Assembly: GCA_002862785.1 (NCBI GenBank)
Contig: PKDZ01000005.1
Location: 37,875-101,874, forward strand
From: Flavobacteriales bacterium
Lineage (GTDB): Bacteria > Bacteroidota > Bacteroidia > Flavobacteriales_D > Sanyastnellaceae
Reading direction: 5' to 3'
Length of the DNA stretch: 64,000 nt
Part shown: piece after piece, positions 33,809 to 42,296 of the stretch
Position numbering within the stretch: position 1 is the stretch's first letter
Layout of the letters: every line of letters begins with the position of its first letter
The notes under the pieces: generated by a model
The model's database searches: none
Told to the model about the DNA's origin: nothing
The model's input: the letters and a program-made list of their open reading frames with translations, nothing else
Program-made: the position numbers and the translations under genes

Positions 33809-35419
33809 TCATTCGGCCGCGGCGGCCGCCCCGTCCTCGCCATTCACGGCCTGGGCGAGGGCGGCCGCAACGCGCATGCCGTCCATGGCCGCCGACAGGA
33901 TTCCGCCAGCGTATCCAGCGCCTTCCCCGCAGGGATAGAGTCCGTCTGCGCCTGGCATTGTGCACGCCTTCGGGTCCCGGACCATCCGCACCGGACTCGA
34001 AGTCCGGCTTTCGGGAGCCACGACGACGGCCTCTTCGTGAAGGTATCCTGGCATCTTCCGCTCGAAGTCCAGGATGCCGGCGATGAGCCGGTCCACCACA
34101 AAGCCGGGGAGCACCTTGGTGAGGTCCACTGACTTCAGACCCGCGAGGTAACTGCAATTCGGGAGGTCCTTGGACACCCGGCGCCGGACGAAATCCGTCA
34201 GCCGCTGGGCCGGCGCCACTTGACCGCCTCCCCCCGCCTGGTGGCAGGCCTGTTCAACCGCCCGCTGGAACGCGACGCCCCCGAGAGGGCCGTCATGTCC
34301 CGCGGCATCGAGGTCTTCGGCCTCGATGGTGGTGACGATTCCGCTGTTGGCCCAGGCATTGTTCCGCTTGGAAGGACTCCATCCATTGGTCACGATTTCC
34401 CCGTCCTCTGTCGCACAGGGGGCAATGACACCACCCGGGCACATGCAGAAAGAGAAGACGCCCCCGCCTTCGACCTGGGTCACCAGCGAGTAGGCCGCGG
34501 GCGGCAAATCCCGGGAGGCGGCCGCCTCCTCGCCGGCAAGGCGATACTGCCGTCGGTCCACCCAAGTCTGCGGATGCTCAATGCGGACCCCGAGGGCAAA
34601 TGGCTTCCGCTCGATGGCGAGATCCGCCTCCGCCATCCATTGGAAGACATCCCGCGCTCCATGGCCCGTGGCGAGCACAACGGCTTGTCCGGAAACCTCT
34701 CCGTCCGACGTCCGAACCCCCGTGACCTGGCCCTCCCGGGCGCGCAGGACGCCGTCCACCCGGACCCCGAAACGCACCTCGCCCCCGCAGGACTCGATGC
34801 GGTGCCGCATGGCCTCGATGATGCCAGGAAGCTTGTTGGTTCCGATGTGAGGATGGGTGTCCACGAGGATGTCCGGATCGGCCCCGTGTTCCACAAACCA
34901 GCCGAGTGCCTTGTGCCAATCCCCCCGTTTTTTGGCCCGCGTGTAAAGTTTGCCGTCCGAATAGGTGCCCGCGCCTCCTTCCCCGAAACAGTAGTTGGAT
35001 TCCGGATCCACCCGGCCCTCCCGAATGAGGGCGACCAGATCCCGACGGCGCTCCCGGACGGGCTTGCCCCGTTCGATCACCACGGGCTTCAAGCCAAACT
35101 CAATCAGGCGCAGCGCACAGAACAAGCCGGCCGGACCGGCTCCAACGACGATCACTTCCGGGGCATCCTCCACCGGCCGCCAGGCGCCTCGGACCTTCGG
35201 GACCGTGCTCAGGCCGAGGCCCACTCTGAGCTCCACGGTGGCAGGATGGCGGCGGGCGTCGAGGCTCCGACGCAGGACGACCCACTCCCCCGGATCGTCC
35301 ACTTGCTTCCTAAGGGCCCGCTCGATCGCCTCGCGTTCCCGCGCCTGGCCCGGAGGCAGGCGGAGCACGACCTCTTCGCGAGGGCCGTTCGGCTCATCAG
35401 ATGCGGAACCATTGTTCAT
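33809..35419 (-). CDS. FAD-dependent dehydrogenase of the COG2509 family
   Basis: A 536 aa flavoprotein. A short N-terminal domain (VVLRLPPGQAREREAIERALRKQ) precedes the dinucleotide-binding VIVVGAGPAGLFCALRLIEFGL, then FGEGGAGTYSDGKLYTRAKKRG and VLATGHGARDVFQWMAEADL, all characteristic of the uncharacterised FAD-dependent dehydrogenase family. The C-terminus has GLYPCGEGAGYAGGILSAAMDG. The reaction is unknown; neighbours give no clue. ATG 35419 is chosen because a TAATTTGC box lies eight bases before it and the longer upstream frame runs into the divergent E1 gene. Confidence 0.85.
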   Translation of the reverse strand: MNNGSASDEPNGPREEVVLRLPPGQAREREAIERALRKQVDDPGEWVVLRRSLDARRHPATVELRVGLGLSTVPKVRGAWRPVEDAPEVIVVGAGPAGLFCALRLIEFGLKPVVIERGKPVRERRRDLVALIREGRVDPESNYCFGEGGAGTYSDGKLYTRAKKRGDWHKALGWFVEHGADPDILVDTHPHIGTNKLPGIIEAMRHRIESCGGEVRFGVRVDGVLRAREGQVTGVRTSDGEVSGQAVVLATGHGARDVFQWMAEADLAIERKPFALGVRIEHPQTWVDRRQYRLAGEEAAASRDLPPAAYSLVTQVEGGGVFSFCMCPGGVIAPCATEDGEIVTNGWSPSKRNNAWANSGIVTTIEAEDLDAAGHDGPLGGVAFQRAVEQACHQAGGGGQVAPAQRLTDFVRRRVSKDLPNCSYLAGLKSVDLTKVLPGFVVDRLIAGILDFERKMPGYLHEEAVVVAPESRTSSPVRMVRDPKACTMPGADGLYPCGEGAGYAGGILSAAMDGMRVAAALAQAVNGEDGAAAAAE

Positions 35420-35427
35420 TTCCAACG

Positions 35428-35435
35428 GCAAATTA
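35428..35435 (-). promoter_or_regulatory. -7-like box TAATTTGC
   Basis: Minus-strand TAATTTGC, eight bases before the ATG at 35419, in the 64-base gap shared with the divergent E1 dehydrogenase gene. Confidence 0.4.
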
Positions 35436-35471
35436 CGTCTCGGCTCCTGCGGGGGCACCTCGGTGCGGAGG

Positions 35472-35479
35472 TAGATTTG
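35472..35479 (+). promoter_or_regulatory. -7-like box TAGATTTG, 4 nt before start
   Basis: A perfect TAnnTTTG followed by GACC and the ATG at 35484; almost no 5' leader. Confidence 0.5.
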
Positions 35480-35483
35480 GACC

Positions 35484-37502
35484 ATGTCGACCCCCGACAT
35501 TCCCACGCTGCAGATTGAAGACCGCGGCCTCGACACTGACCAGATGGTCAGGCTGCTCGACCACCTTTTGCTCCCTCGGCTCATCGAGGAGAAGATGCTC
35601 AGTCTGCTGAGGCAAGGGCGCATCAGCAAATGGTTCAGCGGCATGGGCCAGGAGGCCATCTCCGTGGGGTGCACGGCCGCCCTCGAGGCGGATGAATTCA
35701 TCCTCCCGATGCACCGCAACCTCGGCGTGTTCACCACCCGAGGCATCGAACTCGCCCAGCTGTTCGCTCAATTCCAGGGCAAGGCCTCAGGCTTTACCCA
35801 AGGACACGACCGCAGCTTCCACTTTGGGAGCATGCCGCATCACATTGTCGGCATGATCAGCCATCTCGGGCCACAGCTCGGCATCGCGGATGGCATCGCC
35901 CTCGCCGCCAAGCTCGGCCAGACCGGCAAGGCCACCTTGGTCTTTACCGGAGACGGCGCCACAAGTGAAGGCGATTTCCACGAGGCCCTCAATGTCGCGG
36001 CCGTCTGGGAACTGCCTGTGCTGTTCTGCATCGAAAGCAACCACTGGGGCTTGTCCACCCCCAGCAGCCAGCAGTTCCGCTGTGCCCATTTCACCGACAA
36101 AGCGGCCGGCTATGGCATCCCAGAGGAGGACGCCATCCGCGTCAACGGCAACGACGTACTGGCAGTTTACGAGGCCGTCTCGAAGGCAGCCGCGTCCGTT
36201 CGGGAACGCCCGCGTCCCATCCTGCTGGAGTTCGAGACATTCCGGCGACGGGGTCACGAAGAGGCCAGTGGCACCAAGTATTACCCAGAAGGCCTGATTG
36301 AGGCTTGGGAGCAGAATGATCCCCTTGACCGGTATGTCGATTTTCTGATGGAGCAGGGCCACCTCGACGCCGACCAACTCGAGGCCATGAAGGCCGCCCA
36401 CAAGACGACCATCGCCGAAGCCCTTCGGACAGCTGAGGCTGAGCCTGAGGTTGAGGCCGATCGTGACGCGGAGCTCGAGCGCCTGTTCCGGCAGGAAACG
36501 GTCGTGTTGCGGGCACCGGGAACCGACACCAAGGAAATGCGCTTCATCGACGCCGTGTCTGACGGATTGGGACTCGCCATGGAACGGCACCCCAACCTGG
36601 TCCTCATGGGGCAGGACATCGGTGACTATGGTGGTGTCTTCAAGGTGACCGATGGGTTCGTCGACCGCTTCGGACGCGGACGCGTGCGGAACACTCCGCT
36701 GTGCGAGAGCGCCATCGTCGGCACCGCCCTCGGACTGTCCATTGCCGGGTCCAAGGCCATGGTCGAGATGCAATTCGCCGACTTCGTGACCTGCGGATTC
36801 AACCAGATCGTCAACAATCTGGCCAAGCTCCATTGGCGCTGGGGACAGAACGCGGATGTGGTCGTGCGCATGCCGACTGGAGCGGGGGTCGCAGCCGGTC
36901 CATTCCACAGTCAATCCAACGAGGCGTGGTTCTTCCATGTTCCCGGTCTCATGATCGCTTACCCGGCCTTCCCCGAAGACGCCAAAGGCCTCCTTGCCCG
37001 GGCCATCGACACGCCGAACCCCGTTCTTTTCTTCGAGCACAAAGCCCTGTATCGCAGCCTCACGGCGGATGTCCCCACCAACGATTACAGCCAAGATTTC
37101 GGTCGATGCCGCCTGGTCGGCGAGACTCGCGACGCCGTCATTGTGACCTACGGAATGGGCGTGCATTGGGGCCTCGAGGAAGCCCAACGCCGGCGCGAAG
37201 CCGACGGGACGGAAATCGGAGTGCTCGACCTCAGGACCCTCGCTCCCCTCGACTGGGATGGAGTCTATGCCGCGGCCCGGCAGGCAGGGCGCATCCTTGT
37301 GCTGCACGAAGACAACCTCACTGGAGGCATCGGCGCCGAGCTCACCGCGCGCATTCAGTCGGAATGCTTCGAGCAACTGGACGCCCCGGTCCGACGGGTG
37401 GCCTCAATGGACACGCCCATCCCCTTTGCCCCGACGCTGGAGGCGGCCTATCTGGGAAATGCCGAATTGCAGGAAGCCTTGGACGCCCTGCTCAGTTACT
37501 GA
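35484..37502 (+). CDS. 2-oxoacid (branched-chain type) dehydrogenase E1, fused alpha and beta subunits
   Basis: A 672 aa thiamine-diphosphate enzyme in which E1 alpha and E1 beta are one chain. The alpha part has the TPP motif TGDGATSEGDFHEALN with GDG at 156-158 and N186 at its end, and the RRRGHEEASG region. After a linker near residue 345 the beta part starts (EMRFIDAVSDGLGLAMERHP), with VRNTPLCESAIVG, MPTGAGVAAGPFHSQSNEAWF and DLRTLAPLDWDGV. It decarboxylates branched-chain 2-oxo acids or pyruvate, passing the acyl group to E2, which is not in the window. The carboxyltransferase at 3918 would fit leucine breakdown, but lies far away. Confidence 0.92.
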   Translation: MSTPDIPTLQIEDRGLDTDQMVRLLDHLLLPRLIEEKMLSLLRQGRISKWFSGMGQEAISVGCTAALEADEFILPMHRNLGVFTTRGIELAQLFAQFQGKASGFTQGHDRSFHFGSMPHHIVGMISHLGPQLGIADGIALAAKLGQTGKATLVFTGDGATSEGDFHEALNVAAVWELPVLFCIESNHWGLSTPSSQQFRCAHFTDKAAGYGIPEEDAIRVNGNDVLAVYEAVSKAAASVRERPRPILLEFETFRRRGHEEASGTKYYPEGLIEAWEQNDPLDRYVDFLMEQGHLDADQLEAMKAAHKTTIAEALRTAEAEPEVEADRDAELERLFRQETVVLRAPGTDTKEMRFIDAVSDGLGLAMERHPNLVLMGQDIGDYGGVFKVTDGFVDRFGRGRVRNTPLCESAIVGTALGLSIAGSKAMVEMQFADFVTCGFNQIVNNLAKLHWRWGQNADVVVRMPTGAGVAAGPFHSQSNEAWFFHVPGLMIAYPAFPEDAKGLLARAIDTPNPVLFFEHKALYRSLTADVPTNDYSQDFGRCRLVGETRDAVIVTYGMGVHWGLEEAQRRREADGTEIGVLDLRTLAPLDWDGVYAAARQAGRILVLHEDNLTGGIGAELTARIQSECFEQLDAPVRRVASMDTPIPFAPTLEAAYLGNAELQEALDALLSY

Positions 37503-37507
37503 GTCAA

Positions 37508-37527
37508 TTGTCCACACCTTGCCCACA
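37508..37527 (+). promoter_or_regulatory. Two DnaA-box-like nonamers in tandem
   Basis: TTGTCCACA (37508-37516) and TTGCCCACA (37519-37527) occur in the 64-base gap before the 37567 gene. Each is one or two bases off the TTATCCACA consensus. No AT-rich unwinding region or clustered repeats accompany them. Confidence 0.25.
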
Positions 37528-37554
37528 ACCGGCTGGGTCTCAATTCTCTCCGCC

Positions 37555-37562
37555 TAACTTTA
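37555..37562 (+). promoter_or_regulatory. -7-like box TAACTTTA, 4 nt before GTG start
   Basis: TAACTTTA followed by CGGC and a GTG at 37567. The four-base spacing matches other genes here and favours this GTG over the in-frame ATG at 37606. Confidence 0.4.
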
Positions 37563-37566
37563 CGGC

Positions 37567-37917
37567 GTGCCAGAAGCGAGCGAAATCCAACGGGCGGTCC
37601 GCATCATGTTGATTGATGTCATAGAACAGTGCGCTCGCCATGTTGATTCCTGTCCGCAGGCCCGGCACCGCTTCGAGCGCATCGCCTCGGCGGCCCATGA
37701 CTGCTTGGTGGAGTTCGAATCCATCGCCGCCAAAGCCTCAGAATCAGGACTGACGCAACGCGGCCTCTACACCAAAGCTCAGGACCGGGTTTTGGATTGG
37801 CTGCTCGAACTGCAACACATCCGACTGGATTACCCGCTTGAACGCACCTTGGGTACCGTATCAGATTGGTCCGGGCCCGAATGGGCGAACCGCTTCGGTC
37901 AGACCGACGTCGCCTGA
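37567..37917 (+). CDS. Hypothetical helical protein
   Basis: A 116 aa protein, all-helical and soluble (QRAVRIMLIDVIEQCARHVD; ALYTK-like loop; DRVLDWLLELQHIRLD). No family recognised. GTG 37567 is preferred because of the upstream box; an internal ATG at 37606 is the alternative. It stops ten bases from the TPR membrane-protein gene on the other strand. Confidence 0.6.
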   Translation: MPEASEIQRAVRIMLIDVIEQCARHVDSCPQARHRFERIASAAHDCLVEFESIAAKASESGLTQRGLYTKAQDRVLDWLLELQHIRLDYPLERTLGTVSDWSGPEWANRFGQTDVA

Positions 37918-37927
37918 GATCGCTGGA

Positions 37928-38470
37928 TTAGCGGCGGCGCAGCACTTGGTGCGGATTGTTGATGGCGTTCTCGATGGTCTTGATGTCCGCCTTCAGCATG
38001 CCCTTCTTGTCCAAACGTTTGGCTTGCGCGATGAGGGCACGGGCTTCCTTGGTACGTCGCTTGGAGCTCTGGATCGCTGCGAGGTTGAGCATGACCGCCG
38101 CCTTCTCCTCATCCCGCCTCATGCCGATGTCGAGGGCGTGTCTGAAGGCCTTTTCCGCTTCCGACAAGCTAGACTCCAGCAAGAGGTTGCCCTTGAGGAA
38201 CCAGTACTGGCCACGGCTTCCCTTCCAGAGATGCTTCGGATTGATGCCGTCGAGGATGGCGCGGGCCTTGTCCAGCTTTTGCTGCTGGATGCGGAAGGCG
38301 ACCAGGATCATTCGGATGCTGCGGAGGGCGGTGACTCCGATGATCAACCCGAGGAGGGTCATGCCGATTCCGCTCCCGATGTAGCCCGTGGAGTAGAGCT
38401 GCACGGCATAAGCCAAGGCCCCTCCTGCGAGGGCAAACTTCAGAATCCGGGTGTCAAAGGGGATGGTCAT
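37928..38470 (-). CDS. Hypothetical two-TM protein with TPR-like repeats
   Basis: A 180 aa protein from ATG 38470. Two transmembrane segments at about residues 10-26 and 31-53 (LAGGALAYAVQLYS; GIGMTLLGLIIGVTALRSIRM) are followed by a cytoplasmic TPR-like domain (WFLKGNLLLESSLSEAEKAFRHAL; KAAVMLNLAAIQSSKRRTKEARALIAQ). Partners are unknown. A TCCTTTTG box, imperfect in its second base, ends three bases before the ATG. Confidence 0.75.
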   Translation of the reverse strand: MTIPFDTRILKFALAGGALAYAVQLYSTGYIGSGIGMTLLGLIIGVTALRSIRMILVAFRIQQQKLDKARAILDGINPKHLWKGSRGQYWFLKGNLLLESSLSEAEKAFRHALDIGMRRDEEKAAVMLNLAAIQSSKRRTKEARALIAQAKRLDKKGMLKADIKTIENAINNPHQVLRRR

Positions 38471-38542
38471 GGGCAAAAGGACGGCGTTGGCATTCGTGCG
38501 GGCCGACCGCGCGAAACTAACGAGTCCGAGGGAGAGATGAAC

Positions 38543-38550
38543 TAAATTTG
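38543..38550 (+). promoter_or_regulatory. -7-like box TAAATTTG
   Basis: A perfect TAnnTTTG, 29 bases before the ATG at 38580. Confidence 0.5.
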
Positions 38551-38579
38551 CCTGCAGCCCAGCGCATCCAACGCCCATC

Positions 38580-39158
38580 ATGAACCTCCTTCGCTTCCGC
38601 GTGATCATCGACATCGAAGAGGACGTCTTCCGGGACATCCTCATCGGCCGGACCGCCTCGCTTGAGGACTTCCACCGGGGCATTCTGGCCGCCTTTGATT
38701 TCGGCGAGGGGGAAATGGCCTCGTTCTTCCAGTCGGACGAGCACTGGGGCCGGGGCCGGGAGGTGCCCCTGATGGACATGGGCATGAATGACATGGGCAA
38801 CCCCTACCCCTCCATGCGCACCACCGCCATCGAAGAGATTGCCTCTGCGGCGAACGACCGCATGGTCTACGTCTACGACTTCCTCCGCATGTGGTGCTTC
38901 TACGTCGAGGTGATTGGCGTCGAAGAAGGCGACATTCCAGAATTCCCCTTGCTCGCACAAGAATTCGGCAAGGCCCCGGACCAGTTCAGCAAGGAGGTCG
39001 ACCTGGGCATGGACCTCGACGAACCCGAAGAGGAGGACAAGGGGCCGCTCAAGACGGGGGACCCCGAACTGGATGCCTATCTCGCCGGGGACGAGGACGA
39101 GGAAGATTCCGGACCAAGTTTCACCTCCTTGGACGACCTCGACGACGCCGCCTATTGA
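38580..39158 (+). CDS. pRiA4b ORF-3-like protein (IS1096 passenger TnpR-like fold)
   Basis: A 192 aa protein. The N-terminal 140 residues match the plasmid pRiA4b ORF-3-like family: VIIDIEEDVFRDILIGRTASLEDFHRGIL, then DMGNPYPSMRTTAIEEI and MVYVYDFLRMWCFYVEVIGVE. The last 45 residues are a strongly acidic tail (EPEEEDKGPLKTGDPELDAYL). Function is not known. It is not a transposase, despite the name of its relatives, and no repeat flanks it. It precedes miaA by five bases, an arrangement that suggests a common transcript. Confidence 0.8.
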   Translation: MNLLRFRVIIDIEEDVFRDILIGRTASLEDFHRGILAAFDFGEGEMASFFQSDEHWGRGREVPLMDMGMNDMGNPYPSMRTTAIEEIASAANDRMVYVYDFLRMWCFYVEVIGVEEGDIPEFPLLAQEFGKAPDQFSKEVDLGMDLDEPEEEDKGPLKTGDPELDAYLAGDEDEEDSGPSFTSLDDLDDAAY

Positions 39159-39163
39159 GCTGG

Positions 39164-40156
39164 ATGGCCGCCAATCCGAGGAGGGCGGAGGCCCCGTTGC
39201 TCATCACCATAGTGGGCCCCACGGCCATCGGCAAGACGAGCCTCGCCATCCGCATCGCCCAGGAGGTTGGAGCGGAAATCCTGTCCTCGGACAGCCGCCA
39301 GTTCTATCGGGAAATCCCCATCGGTACGGCCCAGCCGACCGCCGCCGAACGCGCCGCCGCCCCCCATCACTTCATTGATTTCCTGTCCGTCACGGACGAC
39401 TACAGCAGTGGCCGCTTCGAATCCGATGCGGTGGCCTGGCTCCACAACCACTTCGAGGCGCGTCGTTCCGCTGGACTGCCCGAGGTGGCCGTCATGGCTG
39501 GAGGCAGTGGACTGTACGTGCAGTCGGTCCATTCGGGTCTGGATGACATTCCCGCCGACCCCTCCATCCGCGCCGACTTGAATGCCCGGCACGAATCAGA
39601 AGGACTGGCTCCCCTTCTGGCCGAGCTCGAGCGCCTCGATCCGGTGCACCATGCCACTGTCGACCGGGCCAATCCTCATCGGGTGATTCGGGCGCTGGAA
39701 GTGTGCCGTTGCACAGGCCGTCCCTACAGCGAGTTGCGGCGCTCTCAAGCAGAACAGAAAACGGTCCATTCAGGTGGCTGGGCCCGACACGATCGGCGTC
39801 CCTGGGACACGCTGACCCTCGGCATCGGCGCCCCACGCCAGATGCTGCACGACCGCATTGACCATCGGACCCACCTCATGATGGACCAGGGTTGGCTCGC
39901 CGAGGCCAAAGCCGTCCTGCCCCACCGCGAATGCAATGCGCTGAAAACCGTGGGGTACCCCCAACTGTTTGATGTGCTCGAAGGCCACATGGACATCGAC
40001 ACTGCCATCCGCAAGATCCAAGAAGCCACGCGCCAATTCGCCCGGCGCCAGCTCACCTGGTTCCACCGCCAGCCCGACGTCCAATGGGTGGATGCCCGCC
40101 GTCCGGACGACGGTGTGGCCCTCGTCCGTCACTTCCTCCGCCATGGCCTCCTCTGA
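39164..40156 (+). CDS. miaA: tRNA dimethylallyltransferase
   Basis: Adds a dimethylallyl group to adenosine 37 of tRNAs reading UNN codons. The 330 aa enzyme has P-loop GPTAIGKTSLAIRIAQEVG near residues 18-36, the ILSSDSRQFYREIPIGTAQP switch, MAGGSGLYVQSV, ANPHRVIRALEVCRCTGRP, and the C-terminal NALKTVGYPQLFDVLEG. ATG 39164 is used. Its end overlaps the mutS2 start by 14 bases. Confidence 0.95.
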   Translation: MAANPRRAEAPLLITIVGPTAIGKTSLAIRIAQEVGAEILSSDSRQFYREIPIGTAQPTAAERAAAPHHFIDFLSVTDDYSSGRFESDAVAWLHNHFEARRSAGLPEVAVMAGGSGLYVQSVHSGLDDIPADPSIRADLNARHESEGLAPLLAELERLDPVHHATVDRANPHRVIRALEVCRCTGRPYSELRRSQAEQKTVHSGGWARHDRRPWDTLTLGIGAPRQMLHDRIDHRTHLMMDQGWLAEAKAVLPHRECNALKTVGYPQLFDVLEGHMDIDTAIRKIQEATRQFARRQLTWFHRQPDVQWVDARRPDDGVALVRHFLRHGLL

Positions 40157-42293
40157 ATCCCCAGCGGGACTGCCGCCCAAGCCGGCGCGTCAACGCGGCG
40201 TGGCCTTTGATGCCCAGTCTGCGGAAGACCTCGGTTTCGATGAAATCCGGGAGCGTCTGTCCGATCTCTGCAAGACGGAAAGTGCCCAACGTCGGGCCCG
40301 CGACCTGGCGCCGAGCACCCACCGTCCGACCGTGACGGAGGCCCTTGACTCGACCGACGAATTGCGGCGGATCCGGGTTGAAGGACACAGTTTTCCCGCG
40401 TTGGTCTTCGAGGAAATCAAGGGGGAGATCAAGCTCCTCGAGGTCTCCGGCTCGGCCCTCACCGAGTCTGGGTTCATGCGCGTGTTGCAGTGCACCCGGC
40501 TCGTCAACGACATCATCGGCGCGTTGAACGGCCGCGAACGGGCCTTCCCTAGACTGTGCGGCATGCTGGGCACGGTGCAGGAAAACACGGAGATCGTCAA
40601 GGAGATCGAAGCCGTCTTCGACCCGAAAGGTGGCGTGCGCAACAACGCCTCCGCTGAACTTGGGCGCATCCGAATCGACATGCAGACTGCCCGGCGCCAG
40701 GTCAACCGGCTGTTCGACAAAGCCATGCGCAGCTGCGCCAAGCAAGGCTGGCTGGCCGATACGGAAGAGGGCTACCTCAATGGCCGTCGGGTTCTGGCCA
40801 TCGCCAGCACCCACAAGCGCAAGGTCAGGGGCACGGCCCTCGGCACCTCCAAGACCGGGTCGGTGACCTTCATCGAACCCTCTGAATGCCAGCAGGTCAA
40901 TCACGAGCTGGAGATGCTCCGGGACGACGAGCGCAAAGAAATCGTGCGCATCCTGCGGGCCCTGACCCAACGCATCCGGAAGCACACGCCGCTCATCAAG
41001 GCCCAACAGCGGCTGCTGGTCAAGCTCGACTTTCTGCAGGCCAAGGTGAAGCTCGCCCTGGACATGGACGGGGTCCGCCCCCACATTGTCAAGGAGTTGC
41101 GCATTGAACTGCTCAAGGCCCACCACCCCTTGCTCCTGCTGGCCCACCGCAGCAAGGGCCTGCCCACCCAATCGCAGAACCTGACCCTCCATCCGGCTCG
41201 GCGAATGCTCGTCATCAGCGGACCCAATGCCGGGGGAAAATCCATTGCCCTGAAAATGGTGGGCCTCATCCAGGCCATGGTTCAAAGCGGGTTGCTCGTC
41301 CCGGTCCACCCGAACAGCGCCATGGGCCTCTTCAAGCAGATTCTAACCGACATCGGAGACAACCAGAGCATTGAGAATCAGCTGTCCACGTACAGCTATC
41401 GCCTCAAACGGATGAAAGGCTTTCTCGATGGGGCCGGCCGGAATACCCTCCTGCTGCTCGACGAATTCGGCACGGGAAGTGACCCGGAGCTCGGAGGTGC
41501 GCTGGCCGAGGTCTTCTTCGAGGAGCTTTATGCCAAGGGCGTCTACGGGGTCATCACCACCCACTACGCCAACATCAAGACCCGCGCGACCGACATGCCC
41601 GAGGCGGTCAACGGCAGCATGTTGTTCGATGGGGAGACCCTGTCCCCCACCTACCAGCTCGACCTGGGTCAGCCCGGCAGCTCCTTCACCTTCGAAGTCG
41701 CCGAGCTGAATGGGATTGATCCGGGGCTGATCCGGCGGGCCAAGAGCAAGTTGGATCCGCGCAAGGTGAAGCTCGACGGCCTCATCGCCGGGCTGCAAAA
41801 GGAAAAGTCACGCCATGCGCGCATGGTCGACCGTCAGCTGAAAGCCGAACACGATGCAGAGGAAGCCCGGCGGGAATACGAGCGCAAGGCATCCCGGTTG
41901 GACGAACGGCAGGATGCCGTCCAGCAAGTCGGCCAGGAACAGAACGCCGCCCTGTTGCGCGGCCGGAAGTTGCTCCAGTTCATCGATCGCTTCAAGCCGG
42001 GACAAGCCAACAAGGGGCTCCTCGAGGACATCCGAAAATACCTGTCGGTCGAGGCCACGAAGAAGGCTGAAAAAGCGGAGGCCGCGGCGAGGAAGAAAGC
42101 CGCAAAGGACAGCCGCCGCAAGTCAGCGCGGACCAAGCAGAACCTCGACCGCATACGCGTGGGGAGTACGGTTCGCCTCAAGGAGGGCCGCCAGCGAGGT
42201 GAGGTGCTGGAATTGAAGGGAAAGCGGGCCACCGTGGCCTTCGGCGAATTCAGGACCCGGGTGGAATTGGCCGACCTCGTCTGGGTCCGCTGA
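40143..42293 (+). CDS. mutS2: MutS2-like DNA-binding ATPase without Smr domain
   Basis: A 716 aa MutS family protein. The core domain begins with AEDLGFDEIRERLSDLCKT; the ATPase has Walker A GPNAGGKS, the DIGDNQSIENQLSTYSYRL block and the Walker B TLLLLDEFGTGSDPELGG. MutS2 acts on recombination intermediates or stalled ribosomes. The C-terminal nuclease Smr domain found in many homologues is absent: after a coiled coil (LKAEHDAEEARREYERKASRL) the chain ends in a KOW-like strand region (VGSTVRLKEGRQRGEVLELKG). It starts inside the miaA gene. Confidence 0.9.
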   Translation: MASSESPAGLPPKPARQRGVAFDAQSAEDLGFDEIRERLSDLCKTESAQRRARDLAPSTHRPTVTEALDSTDELRRIRVEGHSFPALVFEEIKGEIKLLEVSGSALTESGFMRVLQCTRLVNDIIGALNGRERAFPRLCGMLGTVQENTEIVKEIEAVFDPKGGVRNNASAELGRIRIDMQTARRQVNRLFDKAMRSCAKQGWLADTEEGYLNGRRVLAIASTHKRKVRGTALGTSKTGSVTFIEPSECQQVNHELEMLRDDERKEIVRILRALTQRIRKHTPLIKAQQRLLVKLDFLQAKVKLALDMDGVRPHIVKELRIELLKAHHPLLLLAHRSKGLPTQSQNLTLHPARRMLVISGPNAGGKSIALKMVGLIQAMVQSGLLVPVHPNSAMGLFKQILTDIGDNQSIENQLSTYSYRLKRMKGFLDGAGRNTLLLLDEFGTGSDPELGGALAEVFFEELYAKGVYGVITTHYANIKTRATDMPEAVNGSMLFDGETLSPTYQLDLGQPGSSFTFEVAELNGIDPGLIRRAKSKLDPRKVKLDGLIAGLQKEKSRHARMVDRQLKAEHDAEEARREYERKASRLDERQDAVQQVGQEQNAALLRGRKLLQFIDRFKPGQANKGLLEDIRKYLSVEATKKAEKAEAAARKKAAKDSRRKSARTKQNLDRIRVGSTVRLKEGRQRGEVLELKGKRATVAFGEFRTRVELADLVWVR

Positions 42294-42296
42294 GCC

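Noticed and set aside
38580-39158. Possible mobile element, from the IS1096-passenger name of the family
   Set aside because: No transposase, inverted repeats or target duplications were seen; the protein is a widely kept chromosomal gene next to miaA.
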